The notes under the pieces are model-generated. The model saw only the letters and a program-made list of their open reading frames with translations. It searched no databases and had not been told where the DNA came from. The position numbers were made by a program, and so were the translations under genes. From contig CAKTZI010000008.1 in the NCBI GenBank assembly GCA_934635385.1, forward strand, positions 32,677 through 96,676: a stretch of DNA of 64,000 nt. The letters run 5' to 3'. This document shows, piece after piece, positions 8,443 to 19,804 of this stretch. The stretch comes from an uncultured Kiritimatiellota bacterium (GTDB lineage Bacteria > Verrucomicrobiota > Kiritimatiellia > RFP12 > UBA1067). Within the stretch, counting starts at the first letter, position 1; the number at the start of each line of letters is the position of its first letter.

Positions 8443-9665
8443 AGATCCTGTTTTTCAGCCACTACTACACGCCGGAGGGGAATGCGCCGGCAACCCGCGT
8501 GAGCGCGCTGTGCGAGCGTTGGGCGAAGGCCGGACACGACGTCACGGTCGTCACGTGTCCGCCGAACGTACCGAGCGGCGTCGTCTACGACGGTTACGCC
8601 AACCGGCGCACGCATGAGGTGCTCAACGGTGTCAAGGTCGAGCGTGTCAAGATCTACTTGGCCGCGAACAGGGGTGCGGTTCGGCGGATGCTGAACTACG
8701 TCTCGTATTTCGTCCAGGCGCTTCGGGCGGCCTTGCGCCTGCCGAAGCCGGATGTCGTGATCGCGACGAGTCCGCAGATCTTCTGCGGCTATGCGGGCGT
8801 GTGGTACAAGCGGCTTCGGCATGTGCCCCTGGTGGTCGAAATCCGTGACATCTGGCCGGAGTCGATGGGGGCGGTCGGGGCGCACGTGCCGAAACCGGCG
8901 TATTGGTTTCTGGAGCGGGTGGAACGTGCGCTCTATCGGACGTGCGACGCGCTCGTGACGGTCGGCGACGGCTATCAGGCGCGGCTGGCGGAGAAAGGCG
9001 TTCTGCGCGAAAAGATGTTCGTCATCATGAACGGCACGGATCTCGCCGTCTACCGGCCGCAGCCGAGGAACGTGCCGCTTCTGTCGCAGTGGGGACTGGA
9101 GGGCAAGTTCGTCGTGAGCTATATCGGGACGGTCGGCATGGCGTGTGGCTTGGAGGTCGTGCTGGACGCGGCGGAGATCCTCGCTGCGACACCACAGGGA
9201 CGCATGGTCGCCTTTGTGATTGTCGGCGACGGTGCGCGGCGGCAGGAGCTGGAGGCCGAGGCGAAGCGGCGGGGGCTCGGCAACGTCGTCTTCACGGGGC
9301 GGCAGCCGAAGGGGCGGATTCCGGATTGGATCTGCTCCAGCGACGCGAGCCTTGTGCATCTGCGGAAGACGGAGCTGTTCACGACGGTCATTCCCAGCAA
9401 GATTTTCGAGAGCGCAGGCTGCAAGCGTCCCATCATCATGGGCGTGGACGGATTCGCCAAGCGGCTTGTTTTGGATGCCGAGGCGGGGCTGGACATGACG
9501 CCGGGCGATGCCGCGTCGCTGGTGTCGTGTGTACAGCGGCTCGTCGCCGATCCCGACCTGTGCCGGACGCTGGGCGAGAACGCCTACGAGAAGATCGCAA
9601 AGGTTCACAATCGTGATCGGCAGGCAGTCGATTACCTCAAGGTTCTTGAAAGGACAGTAAAATGA
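8439..9665 (+). CDS. Glycosyltransferase family 4 (WbuB-like)
   Basis: A 408-residue GT-B enzyme. The N-terminal half begins MKILFFSHYYTPEGNAPATR, a layout typical of WbuB/Fuc-NAc transferase-like proteins; the C-terminal half holds SYIGTVGMACGLEVVLDAAEI (donor-site domain) and the segment PSKIFESAGCKRPIIMGVDG near the sugar-nucleotide pocket. It should transfer an activated sugar to a lipid-linked glycan at the cytoplasmic face. The start overlaps the preceding stop (ATGA) and its own stop overlaps the epimerase start, so translation is likely coupled. Confidence 0.85.
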   Translation: MKILFFSHYYTPEGNAPATRVSALCERWAKAGHDVTVVTCPPNVPSGVVYDGYANRRTHEVLNGVKVERVKIYLAANRGAVRRMLNYVSYFVQALRAALRLPKPDVVIATSPQIFCGYAGVWYKRLRHVPLVVEIRDIWPESMGAVGAHVPKPAYWFLERVERALYRTCDALVTVGDGYQARLAEKGVLREKMFVIMNGTDLAVYRPQPRNVPLLSQWGLEGKFVVSYIGTVGMACGLEVVLDAAEILAATPQGRMVAFVIVGDGARRQELEAEAKRRGLGNVVFTGRQPKGRIPDWICSSDASLVHLRKTELFTTVIPSKIFESAGCKRPIIMGVDGFAKRLVLDAEAGLDMTPGDAASLVSCVQRLVADPDLCRTLGENAYEKIAKVHNRDRQAVDYLKVLERTVK

Positions 9666-10813
9666 AAATTGTTTCCGTTGTCGGCGCACGGCCGAACTTC
9701 ATGAAGGTCGCGCCGCTCTGCCGCGCGCTCAAGGCGCATCCGGAGGTTGAACACGTTCTCGTACATACGGGGCAGCACTATGATGTCCGCATGAGCGAAC
9801 AGTTCTTCCGCGAGCTGGACATTCCGAACCCGGACATCAACCTTGGCATCGGTTCGGGATCCCATGCCGAACAGGTCGGAAAGACGATGATCGCCTTCGA
9901 GAAAGTGCTTCGCGCAGAGATGCCGGATTGGGTTGTGGTCTTCGGGGACGTGAACGCGACCTGCGCCTGTTCGATCACGGCCAAGAAGGAGCATGTCCGC
10001 TGCGCCCATGTCGAGGCGGGGTTGCGTAGCCGGGACATGGACATGCCGGAGGAGGTCAACCGGCTTGTCACGGATCGGCTGTGCGATCTCCTGTTCACGC
10101 CAGATCGCTTGAGCGACGCGAACCTCCGGGCGGAGGGCGTGCCGGACGAGAAGATCAAGTTCGTCGGCAACATCATGATCGACACGCTGGAGCGCGAGCG
10201 CGAAAAGGCGGCGGCGCTGGATTTGGAAGAAATCGTCCGGAAGAACCTGATTGCCGAGGGCGGCGATCCCGTGACGGCGGGTCGCTGCGTTCCGACGCTG
10301 AGGGACAACGCCTATGTCGCGGTCACGCTGCACCGGCCGAGCAATGTCGATCAGGCGGAAACGCTCGTGCCTGCCGTGCGGTTCTTTCTGGACGAAGTGT
10401 GCCGAGATCGGCCGATTGTCTGGGCTGTCCATCCGCGTACGCGGAAGATGCTGGAGGCGTTCGGGCTTTGGCGTGAGGTTCTTGAACACCCGAATGTGGC
10501 ACTGGTGAATCCGCTCGGCTATCATGCGATGCTGAGGCTGAACATGGGCGCGCGGCTCTTCCTGACGGATTCGGGCGGACTTCAGGAAGAGTGCTGTGTG
10601 CTTGGCACGCCGTGCCTCACGATGCGCTGGAACACGGAGCGCCCCATCACGCTCATGGAGAACGGCGGCGCGTCCATTCTCGTGGGCAACGCCGTGGAGA
10701 AGATACGCGCGGCGTATTGTGCGCAGATCGACGCCCCGCGCCGCGCGTCGCGTCCAGAGCTTTGGGACGGACATGCGGCCGAGCGGATTGCGGAAGTCCT
10801 GCTCAAGGCGTGA
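9662..10813 (+). CDS. wecB: UDP-N-acetylglucosamine 2-epimerase (non-hydrolysing)
   Basis: A 383-residue enzyme of the WecB/MnaA family that interconverts UDP-GlcNAc and UDP-ManNAc. Diagnostic segments are VVGARPNFMKVAPL at the N-terminus, HTGQHYD near 40, HVEAGLRSRDMDMPEEVNR near 115-133, VTLHRPSNVD near 220 and LTDSGGLQEE near 300. Length matches the family. It supplies UDP-ManNAc or a derivative to the surrounding glycosyltransferases. The start overlaps the preceding gene (ATGA). Confidence 0.93.
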   Translation: MKIVSVVGARPNFMKVAPLCRALKAHPEVEHVLVHTGQHYDVRMSEQFFRELDIPNPDINLGIGSGSHAEQVGKTMIAFEKVLRAEMPDWVVVFGDVNATCACSITAKKEHVRCAHVEAGLRSRDMDMPEEVNRLVTDRLCDLLFTPDRLSDANLRAEGVPDEKIKFVGNIMIDTLEREREKAAALDLEEIVRKNLIAEGGDPVTAGRCVPTLRDNAYVAVTLHRPSNVDQAETLVPAVRFFLDEVCRDRPIVWAVHPRTRKMLEAFGLWREVLEHPNVALVNPLGYHAMLRLNMGARLFLTDSGGLQEECCVLGTPCLTMRWNTERPITLMENGGASILVGNAVEKIRAAYCAQIDAPRRASRPELWDGHAAERIAEVLLKA

Positions 10814-10823
10814 GGAGGGGCGC

Positions 10824-11663
10824 ATGAGGTTTTCCGTCATCATTCCCTATGCCCAGAACCGCGACACCTTTCGGGCGTGCATCGAATCGGTGTTGGCGGC
10901 TGCGGACGCCCTTGCGGCAGTCGATGCGACGCGCGGCGTGGAGATCCTGTGCGTCAATGGCGGCAGCCACGACAAGACTGATTTCATTGTTGACGAGTAT
11001 GCCGCGAGGGATGGACGCATCGTCCCGTTCGCCAACTGGCCGTGCGACCGAGGCGGGTCTGGGCCTGGACCGGCGAGGAATTTTGGCATCGAACGGGCCA
11101 AGGGCGAATATCTCGTGTTTGTTGACGCCGACGACACCTTGGACGCCGATGCGCTCGTGCGCCTCAAGGACGCCACGGCGGATATCGTGACATCGCTCGG
11201 CCCAGCCGGGACGCATGATCTCGACGAGGCGGCGGCTCGGAGACGCCTGTTTCAGCCGTTGGTCGGGAATCTGCTGGTCTGGAATGCGATTTACCGTCAG
11301 TCGGCGATCGGAGACCTGCGCTTCCCCAACCTGATGAACTATGAGGATCTTGTCTTTACGTGTGGGGCCTTTGTCCGCGCGAAGACGGTACAGACAGGGG
11401 TTTGTCCGTGGTATCGGCATGCGGATCGTCCGCAAGGCTGTGCGCATCATGGGGGCTGGCGTCGTGTCCGCGAAGGGTTTGTTTCCCGGCGGCTCATGTG
11501 CGCGGCGTTGGCGGGGGGCTATGACGGATTCGGAACGCGGCTGGTCATGGCCAAGAAGATGTTGATGCATATCCTGCTGCATGCCCTGGCTTATGTGCCG
11601 GGGGCGGCGGGACGTTCGTTGCTGGATTTTCTTTCGTTTGAGAGGGAACTCGACGATGCGTGA
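10824..11663 (+). CDS. Glycosyltransferase family 2
   Basis: A 279-residue GT-A enzyme. It begins MRFSVIIPYAQNRDTFRACI and holds the acidic metal/nucleotide site FVDADDTLDADAL near residue 95. A GAGGAGGGG ribosome binding site lies just before the ATG at 10824, which decides the start over longer upstream frames. The C-terminal third is basic and poorly conserved. Donor and acceptor sugars cannot be inferred. The end overlaps the next gene by 8 bp. Confidence 0.85.
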   Translation: MRFSVIIPYAQNRDTFRACIESVLAAADALAAVDATRGVEILCVNGGSHDKTDFIVDEYAARDGRIVPFANWPCDRGGSGPGPARNFGIERAKGEYLVFVDADDTLDADALVRLKDATADIVTSLGPAGTHDLDEAAARRRLFQPLVGNLLVWNAIYRQSAIGDLRFPNLMNYEDLVFTCGAFVRAKTVQTGVCPWYRHADRPQGCAHHGGWRRVREGFVSRRLMCAALAGGYDGFGTRLVMAKKMLMHILLHALAYVPGAAGRSLLDFLSFERELDDA

Positions 11664-12639
11664 GACGTGGCTGGTCGATGCGCGGACTTTCGGATCGAGG
11701 CCGACAGGCATCGGGATGTATGCCTATCGCCACGTCCTGAACTGGATGAAAGGTCGGAAAGTCGTTCTCGTGACGGATGTGGCGGACGGGGCCTTGATCG
11801 GTGGCTTGGCGTCGCGAGGCGTTGCGATTCACGTCTATGGCCGGTCTGTTTTCCGGTCGATGGGCGTGATGGGCTATTTCAGGTTCGTGCAGCGCGTGAT
11901 TGCCGCTGTCCGTCCGGATGTCTTCTGGCAACCCAACAACCTTCAGCCGTTCAGGCCGAAGGGCGTTCGCCGCGTGATCGTGACCATGCATGACACGCTG
12001 GGGCTGGGAAGGTTCGCGCTCGGAGCCCTCGCGTGGCAGCTTTACTATCGGCTGGCGTTTAGCCGAACATTTCGCAACGTGACGGAAGTCTGGTACAATT
12101 CGCGGCAGACGAAGCGCGAGGTGGAGGCGCGCAGCGCGCGGGCGCGGCAGATGGACGGCCAGGTCGTCTATCCGATTGCGTCTGTCGTTCTGGCGACGGT
12201 CGCGGCGGTCGCGGCCTGCCGTGAGAAGTACGGACGCTACTTCCTGTATGTCGGGAGTCTGGAAACGCGCAAGGGCGCGGACATCCTGTTGACGGCCTAC
12301 CGCCGTTATCGGGCGTTGGGCGGGACGGCTTCGGTCGTGTTCGCCGGACTTGAACGCAATGTGCATCCGAGGAACGGCAACGGCATTGTCCTGTTGGGCT
12401 ATGTCGCGGACGAATTGAAGGCCGCGCTGCTGGGCGGGGCGATTGCGCTTGTCGTGCCATCGCGAGCCGAGGGGTATGGTATGCAGGTTGCGGAGGCGGC
12501 GGCGCTGGGGATTGTGTGCATCGCGTCGGACTTGCCGGTGTTCAGGGAGATCGATCCGCGCGGCCGCATCACGTTTCCCTGCGGTGACGTGGAGGCGCTT
12601 GCGCGTGTCCTGCTGAAGGTGGCGGGGGAGAAGGCATGA
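11656..12639 (+). CDS. Glycosyltransferase family 4
   Basis: A 327-residue GT-B enzyme that begins MRETWLVDARTFGSRPTGIG, the usual start of the short GT4 enzymes that read 'DAR...GIGRY'. The donor-binding part holds YVGSLETRKGADILLTAYRR near 205 and the E-x7-E region SRAEGYGMQVAEAAALGI near 275. The ATG at 11656 sits inside the end of the previous gene (ATGCGTGA), so expression is probably coupled. It should add one sugar in the repeat-unit assembly. Confidence 0.85.
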   Translation: MRETWLVDARTFGSRPTGIGMYAYRHVLNWMKGRKVVLVTDVADGALIGGLASRGVAIHVYGRSVFRSMGVMGYFRFVQRVIAAVRPDVFWQPNNLQPFRPKGVRRVIVTMHDTLGLGRFALGALAWQLYYRLAFSRTFRNVTEVWYNSRQTKREVEARSARARQMDGQVVYPIASVVLATVAAVAACREKYGRYFLYVGSLETRKGADILLTAYRRYRALGGTASVVFAGLERNVHPRNGNGIVLLGYVADELKAALLGGAIALVVPSRAEGYGMQVAEAAALGIVCIASDLPVFREIDPRGRITFPCGDVEALARVLLKVAGEKA

Positions 12640-13514
12640 AGAGGGAACTTGTCCCTGTCGTTTTGGCGGCGGACGCGAATTACGCGCCGGGGCTTCAGGT
12701 GACGCGCGCGAGCATCTTGCGGAGCTGCGCGACGCCCGAACGCCTCGAGTGGCACGTTTTTGACGAGCGTACGTTGGCAGACCTGGATGTCCGCGCGTTT
12801 AAGGCCTACAACACGAGCAAGATGACGTATTTGCGTCTGTTTTTGCCGGAGCTGCTGCCGAATGTCGACTGGGTCATTTACGTGGATGTCGATACGGTTT
12901 GGACGCGCGACATTTGCGAACTCTGGGATTCGGTCACTCGCGGCCCTTCTTCGGCGGCCATTTATTGGGTGAAGGACATGGGCATTGCCATGGCGGCATG
13001 TCGCTCATGGTTTGCGCGGGCGGGCTTCAAGATTGATGCAGCCCGTTATGGGTGTGCGGGAGTTTGCGTCATGAATCTCCGGAAGTTAAAGGGTGTTGGC
13101 CTTTGTGGAAAGGCTTTGGACATCGTTCGGGAACATGGTACGCCGCCGTATGCCGATCAAGACCTTCTCAATGCCATGCTTAATCGGGATTGTGGGTTGT
13201 TGCCTCCCTATTGGGATGTTCTCAAGGGGCTTCCCGATTGGCGCACGCCGGCGGTGTATCACCTGACGGGCGTGGGACGCCATTTCCACGACGCGGTTCC
13301 GCCCGGCTATCCGCCGCAGTATCAGTTTTGGTGGAACGTGGCGCATGGGTCGTCCGATGTTCATTGGAGGTCGCGCCTGTTGGCGGCATTGTGGCCGTTG
13401 AGATTCATTGCGCACCTGTTGCCGCTGGCCGTGCGCGAGCGCGTCATGCGCCAGTGGTTCTTCGCCAAGATTCTGACGAACTGGGGGCGCATTGGAATAG
13501 AAAGGAAAGCATGA
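12636..13514 (+). CDS. Glycosyltransferase family 8
   Basis: A 292-residue GT-A retaining transferase. It begins with the GT8 pattern VPVVLAADANYAPGLQVTRA, has the metal site YVDVDTVW (DxD) near residue 85, the acceptor loop GCAGVCVMNLRKLK near 140, and YHLTGVGRHFHD near 205. GT8 enzymes use UDP-glucose or UDP-galactose in lipopolysaccharide and glycan synthesis. It overlaps both neighbours by 4 bp (ATGA), and the next gene carries a second GT8 domain. Confidence 0.87.
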   Translation: MKRELVPVVLAADANYAPGLQVTRASILRSCATPERLEWHVFDERTLADLDVRAFKAYNTSKMTYLRLFLPELLPNVDWVIYVDVDTVWTRDICELWDSVTRGPSSAAIYWVKDMGIAMAACRSWFARAGFKIDAARYGCAGVCVMNLRKLKGVGLCGKALDIVREHGTPPYADQDLLNAMLNRDCGLLPPYWDVLKGLPDWRTPAVYHLTGVGRHFHDAVPPGYPPQYQFWWNVAHGSSDVHWRSRLLAALWPLRFIAHLLPLAVRERVMRQWFFAKILTNWGRIGIERKA

Positions 13515-15379
13515 GTACGCAAAGGCGAATCCTCTATCTCACGCCGTTTGCGACGGGAGACCTCTCGTGCGGCGCGGCCCAGCGCAGCCATTTCCTCTAC
13601 GAGGCCCTTCGGCGGCTGGGCGACGTCACAGTCGTGAAGACGGCAGAGCTGGAGCCGAGGGGGACGATTCGACAGGGGGTTCGCAAGGCCGTCTGCCTGT
13701 TCTTCCCCGGATTGCTTCTGCCGTTGACGAAGGTTGATTTGGGGCGGTTCGATGTCGTCGTGACGCGCTATGTGCGCACGGCGGCCTATTACGCGGCTTG
13801 GCGGTTTGGGCCTCTTTACATTGACGTTGACGACTTGCCGGTCGATGTCTGTCCGAGAGGGTGCCGGTTCGTGTTTCGCCGCTGGACGTCTTGGGTCGTT
13901 CGCCATGCCGCCTGTGTGTGGGTCGCCAATCCGCAAGACGCCGGACGCCTTGCGTCCGCCTGCGGCGGGGGCGTGCGCATCCTGCCGCTGGAAAACATTG
14001 CGCTTCCGCCAAGGCCCGGCTATCGCTTTGAGGCGCCGCGCGCGAATCGCGTCATCACCGTTGCGCATCTTGGCTATCCGCCGAACATTCAGGGGATCGA
14101 CCGCTTCCTGAAGCGGCGGTGGCCGACGATGCGGGCGGAGAATCCGACGCTGGCCTATCGCGTCATCGGAAAGGGACTGCCGCCGCGTCTGGCGGCGAAA
14201 TGGAAGAAAATCCCCGGCGTCGAGCTGGCGGGATTCGTAGACGACATCGATCGGGAGTATGAGGCCTGTCGGGCGGTCGTCTGTCCGATCGAGACGGGCG
14301 GCGGTACGAACGTCAAGGTGCTGGAGGCGATGGCGCATCGACGCGAGGTGATCGCACCTGCGTTTGCGTGGCGGGGAATCGGAAGCCGCTGTGGCACGTT
14401 TGACGACTTTGCCGCGCAGGTGTCGGCGGCTTTCGCGTCGCGACGGCGCAAGATCCCCGTCGTGTTTTCGGTTGACGAGAAATATCTGCTGCCGCTCGAA
14501 ATCGCCATTCGATCCCTCATGGCCTCGCGGCTGGCGACGACGGACTATGACATTGTCGTCCTGGCATCGGACTTGCGGCCGAGGTCGCGACGAGGCCTTG
14601 TGCGGCGGTTCCCGAATGTACGCATCGTTTCTGTTTCGAATAAAGCGTTTTCAGGTGCGCCGGTCGGGCATCTCTCGCGTTCGACTTACAACCGACTTCT
14701 CCTGGCCGAGGCGCTGTCGGAATATGATCGCGTGATCTGGAGTGATGCGGACGTCGTCTTCTACGGCGATCTTTCGGCTGTCTACGCGGCTGACTACGGA
14801 GATTTCGATTGGGCGGGCGTGGCGATGGAGCGACACGGCGAACGCGCCGGACTGCACAACCATTTCCCGGAGAACGGGAATGCGTTTGTGTATGCGGCAG
14901 GGTTCATGGTGGCGAACACGAAGGCCTGGCGGGAGAGGCGGCTGAAAGAGCGGTTTGTCAGGATTGTCCGCGATTTTGGCACGCGCCTGACGATGAATGA
15001 CCTTGACGTGCTGAACCTTGCGACGGATCGCATTTCTGCCGTGCCGTTCAGCTACTGCGTCTTTGAAAGCATTCGCGAGGGGCGTTCGCCGCGCTCGGCA
15101 AAAGAGTATGCCTTCTTGAAAAACGTCTATTCGGATGCGGAGCTAGAAGCGGCCAAGGCGCATCCGGTGATTGTGCATTACTGTGGCGTCAATCCAAAGG
15201 TCTGGCGACGGTCGGTTCTTGAAATGCCAGCCGAATATCGGCGCTATTGGAACACGTCGCCCTTTAAGCCGAATTGGATCTGTCAACGGATCGCTGACTT
15301 GAAGTTTCTCACGCGTGGGGTGAGAGGGCGACAACGACGAGCGGCAACTGAATTTCATGACAAAAAGGAAGAGAAATGA
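13511..15379 (+). CDS. Bifunctional glycosyltransferase: GT4-like + GT8 fusion
   Basis: A 622-residue two-domain protein. Residues 1 to about 305 are a GT-B (GT4-like) domain with LYLTPFATGDLSCGAAQRS at the start, a VITVAHLGYPPNIQGIDRFL segment near 180 and CPIETGGGTNVKVLEAMAHR near 260. From about 315 a GT8 domain follows: KIPVVFSVDEKYLLPLEIAI, SDADVVFYGD near 415 and IVHYCGVNPKVW near 560. It starts at 13511 (ATGA overlap with the previous stop); the longer upstream frame is only the shadow of the GT8 gene. It probably adds two consecutive sugars. Confidence 0.85.
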   Translation: MSTQRRILYLTPFATGDLSCGAAQRSHFLYEALRRLGDVTVVKTAELEPRGTIRQGVRKAVCLFFPGLLLPLTKVDLGRFDVVVTRYVRTAAYYAAWRFGPLYIDVDDLPVDVCPRGCRFVFRRWTSWVVRHAACVWVANPQDAGRLASACGGGVRILPLENIALPPRPGYRFEAPRANRVITVAHLGYPPNIQGIDRFLKRRWPTMRAENPTLAYRVIGKGLPPRLAAKWKKIPGVELAGFVDDIDREYEACRAVVCPIETGGGTNVKVLEAMAHRREVIAPAFAWRGIGSRCGTFDDFAAQVSAAFASRRRKIPVVFSVDEKYLLPLEIAIRSLMASRLATTDYDIVVLASDLRPRSRRGLVRRFPNVRIVSVSNKAFSGAPVGHLSRSTYNRLLLAEALSEYDRVIWSDADVVFYGDLSAVYAADYGDFDWAGVAMERHGERAGLHNHFPENGNAFVYAAGFMVANTKAWRERRLKERFVRIVRDFGTRLTMNDLDVLNLATDRISAVPFSYCVFESIREGRSPRSAKEYAFLKNVYSDAELEAAKAHPVIVHYCGVNPKVWRRSVLEMPAEYRRYWNTSPFKPNWICQRIADLKFLTRGVRGRQRRAATEFHDKKEEK

Positions 15380-15813
15380 ACGAGAAGATCGTATTCATCG
15401 GACGACAGGAGGCGTTGGCGGAGTGCGCGGCGGCTGTCGCGGCGGCGCAGGCGGCTGGATATGGGGTCGTGACGTGCGCGCTCGACCCGGCGACGCTCGG
15501 CAGGGGGCTGTTCGGACGTTTCCGGGCGCGGCGGCGGCTGCGGCACGCGGCGGCGGGTGCGGGCGACGACGGGCTCGTGCTGCTCGTCGAGCGGCTGGGC
15601 GACGCGGCCTGGCAACCGTGGATGGCCTACGCGGCGGGGGCGGGGCTTCGGCGGATCGCCGTGCCCGCGCGGCTCAGGGGCGTCGACAACATCGCGGGCG
15701 TCCGCAGCGGCATCGCCGTCTACGACCGGCTGGCGACCGCCGCCGACCTCGACCTCATCTGCCGCGCCGCCCGCGCCGAAGTCCAGGCCCTCGCTTCCGC
15801 CGCGCGGTTCTGA
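15376..15813 (+). CDS. Small protein of unknown function, last gene of the polysaccharide operon
   Basis: 145 residues, translationally coupled to the preceding gene (ATGA). It begins NEKIVFIGRQEALAECAAAV and has an alternating hydrophobic pattern of an alpha/beta fold, with LVLLVERLGDAAWQPWMAYA and RRIAVPARLRGVDNIAGVRS in the second half. The coding DNA is even richer in GC than its neighbours, and the many Ala codons make family recognition hard. The pattern of acidic residue, small-residue helix and IAVP strand is loosely like nucleoside-deoxyribosyltransferase or TIR-type folds, but no catalytic residues can be assigned. Confidence 0.6.
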   Translation: MNEKIVFIGRQEALAECAAAVAAAQAAGYGVVTCALDPATLGRGLFGRFRARRRLRHAAAGAGDDGLVLLVERLGDAAWQPWMAYAAGAGLRRIAVPARLRGVDNIAGVRSGIAVYDRLATAADLDLICRAARAEVQALASAARF

Positions 15814-15883
15814 AGTGAAGCAAGCGCATTCCTCGCGTCATCCTTTTTGGAACTTGCTTCAGGTTCGGGACGGCGAAATTTGG

Positions 15884-15889
15884 TATAAT
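15884..15889 (+). promoter_or_regulatory. Promoter of ileS
   Basis: Extended -10 box TTTGGTATAAT (TATAAT at 15884-15889). Unlike the leaderless promoters in the window it leaves about 34 nt of leader before the ATG at 15930, with AAAGG sequences in the leader. Confidence 0.7.
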
Positions 15890-15929
15890 ACGCGAACTTT
15901 TCTGAAAGGTTCAACAAAGGTTCTAAAAG

Positions 15930-19142
<3,213 letters not shown>

Positions 19143-19165
19143 GGCCACATGTCAAGGAGAAGATG

Positions 19166-19241
19166 TGGTCGGACTGGCGGGGATCGGACCCGCGACCCCA
19201 ACATTAAAAGTGTCGTGCTCTACCAGCTGAGCTACAGTCCG
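19166..19241 (-). tRNA. tRNA-Lys (anticodon TTT)
   Basis: A 76-nt cloverleaf on the minus strand. Acceptor stem CGGACTG/CAGTCCG with discriminator A and an encoded CCA; D-arm GCTC...GAGC; anticodon arm CGACA-CTTTTAA-TGTTG with anticodon TTT; T-arm GCGGG-TCCGATC-CCCGC. One G-T wobble in the anticodon stem, otherwise fully paired. It lies just downstream of and opposite to ileS. Confidence 0.95.
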
Positions 19242-19317
19242 AACTTGGGGTTGCAAAACGGCGCGTATTATATCAAATCTTCTTCCGCCTGTGCAACCGC
19301 ACGCGGCTGATTTTTGG

Positions 19318-19323
19318 TATACT
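19318..19323 (+). promoter_or_regulatory. Promoter of the GtrA-like gene (leaderless type)
   Basis: TTTTTGGTATACT with the -10 box at 19318-19323; the ATG at 19331 follows after 7 nt, so the transcript should begin at or next to the start codon. Confidence 0.65.
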
Positions 19324-19330
19324 ACACCAA

Positions 19331-19792
19331 ATGGGCAAGCTTTTCTGGCAGATCTTCAAATACGGCGTCATCGGGGTTCTGGCGACGGTCGTCAACCTCG
19401 TCGTCGCTGAACTGTGCGCGGCGTATGTCTGGCCGTGCCTGGGGCCGGACGACCTCTTCGTCAAGCACTGCGGCTTCGCGAGCGCGGCGGTGCCGGACGC
19501 GACGCGGGCGCTGCTCGCCGTTTACTGCAACCTCGTCGGCTTCTTCGTCGCGAACGTCCTCTGCTGGCTCCTGAACCGCCGGTACGTCTTCACGCCGGGG
19601 CGTCACCGCTGGTACGTCGAGTATGCGCTCTTCCTCGCGGGCAGCGGCTTCGCGATCCTCTGCGGCTCGGCGGTCATCTGGGCTCTCGTCCGCTTCCAGG
19701 GCATGCAGACGACGTACTCGTTCGTCGTCAACGTGATGGTCTCGGTGGCCGTCAATTTCGTCGTCCGCAAGTTCTTCGTCTTCAAGGAATAG
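19331..19792 (+). CDS. GtrA-like membrane protein
   Basis: A 153-residue protein with four hydrophobic segments (about residues 10-30, 60-85, 92-115 and 125-145) and the GtrA-family signatures FKYGVIGVLATVVNLVVAEL at the N-terminus, NFVVRKFFVF at the C-terminus, and LNRRYVFTPG between helices 2 and 3. GtrA-type proteins are thought to help move lipid-linked sugars across the inner membrane, so a link to the upstream polysaccharide operon is plausible though it is not in that operon. It is followed closely by the secretin gene. Confidence 0.85.
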   Translation: MGKLFWQIFKYGVIGVLATVVNLVVAELCAAYVWPCLGPDDLFVKHCGFASAAVPDATRALLAVYCNLVGFFVANVLCWLLNRRYVFTPGRHRWYVEYALFLAGSGFAILCGSAVIWALVRFQGMQTTYSFVVNVMVSVAVNFVVRKFFVFKE

Positions 19793-19804
19793 GGAGGTCT
19801 GAAA

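Noticed and set aside
13190..13510. An earlier start for the GT4-GT8 fusion
   Set aside because: The extra 107 residues lie in another frame of the GT8 gene and do not resemble a protein domain; the ATGA-coupled start fits the operon pattern.
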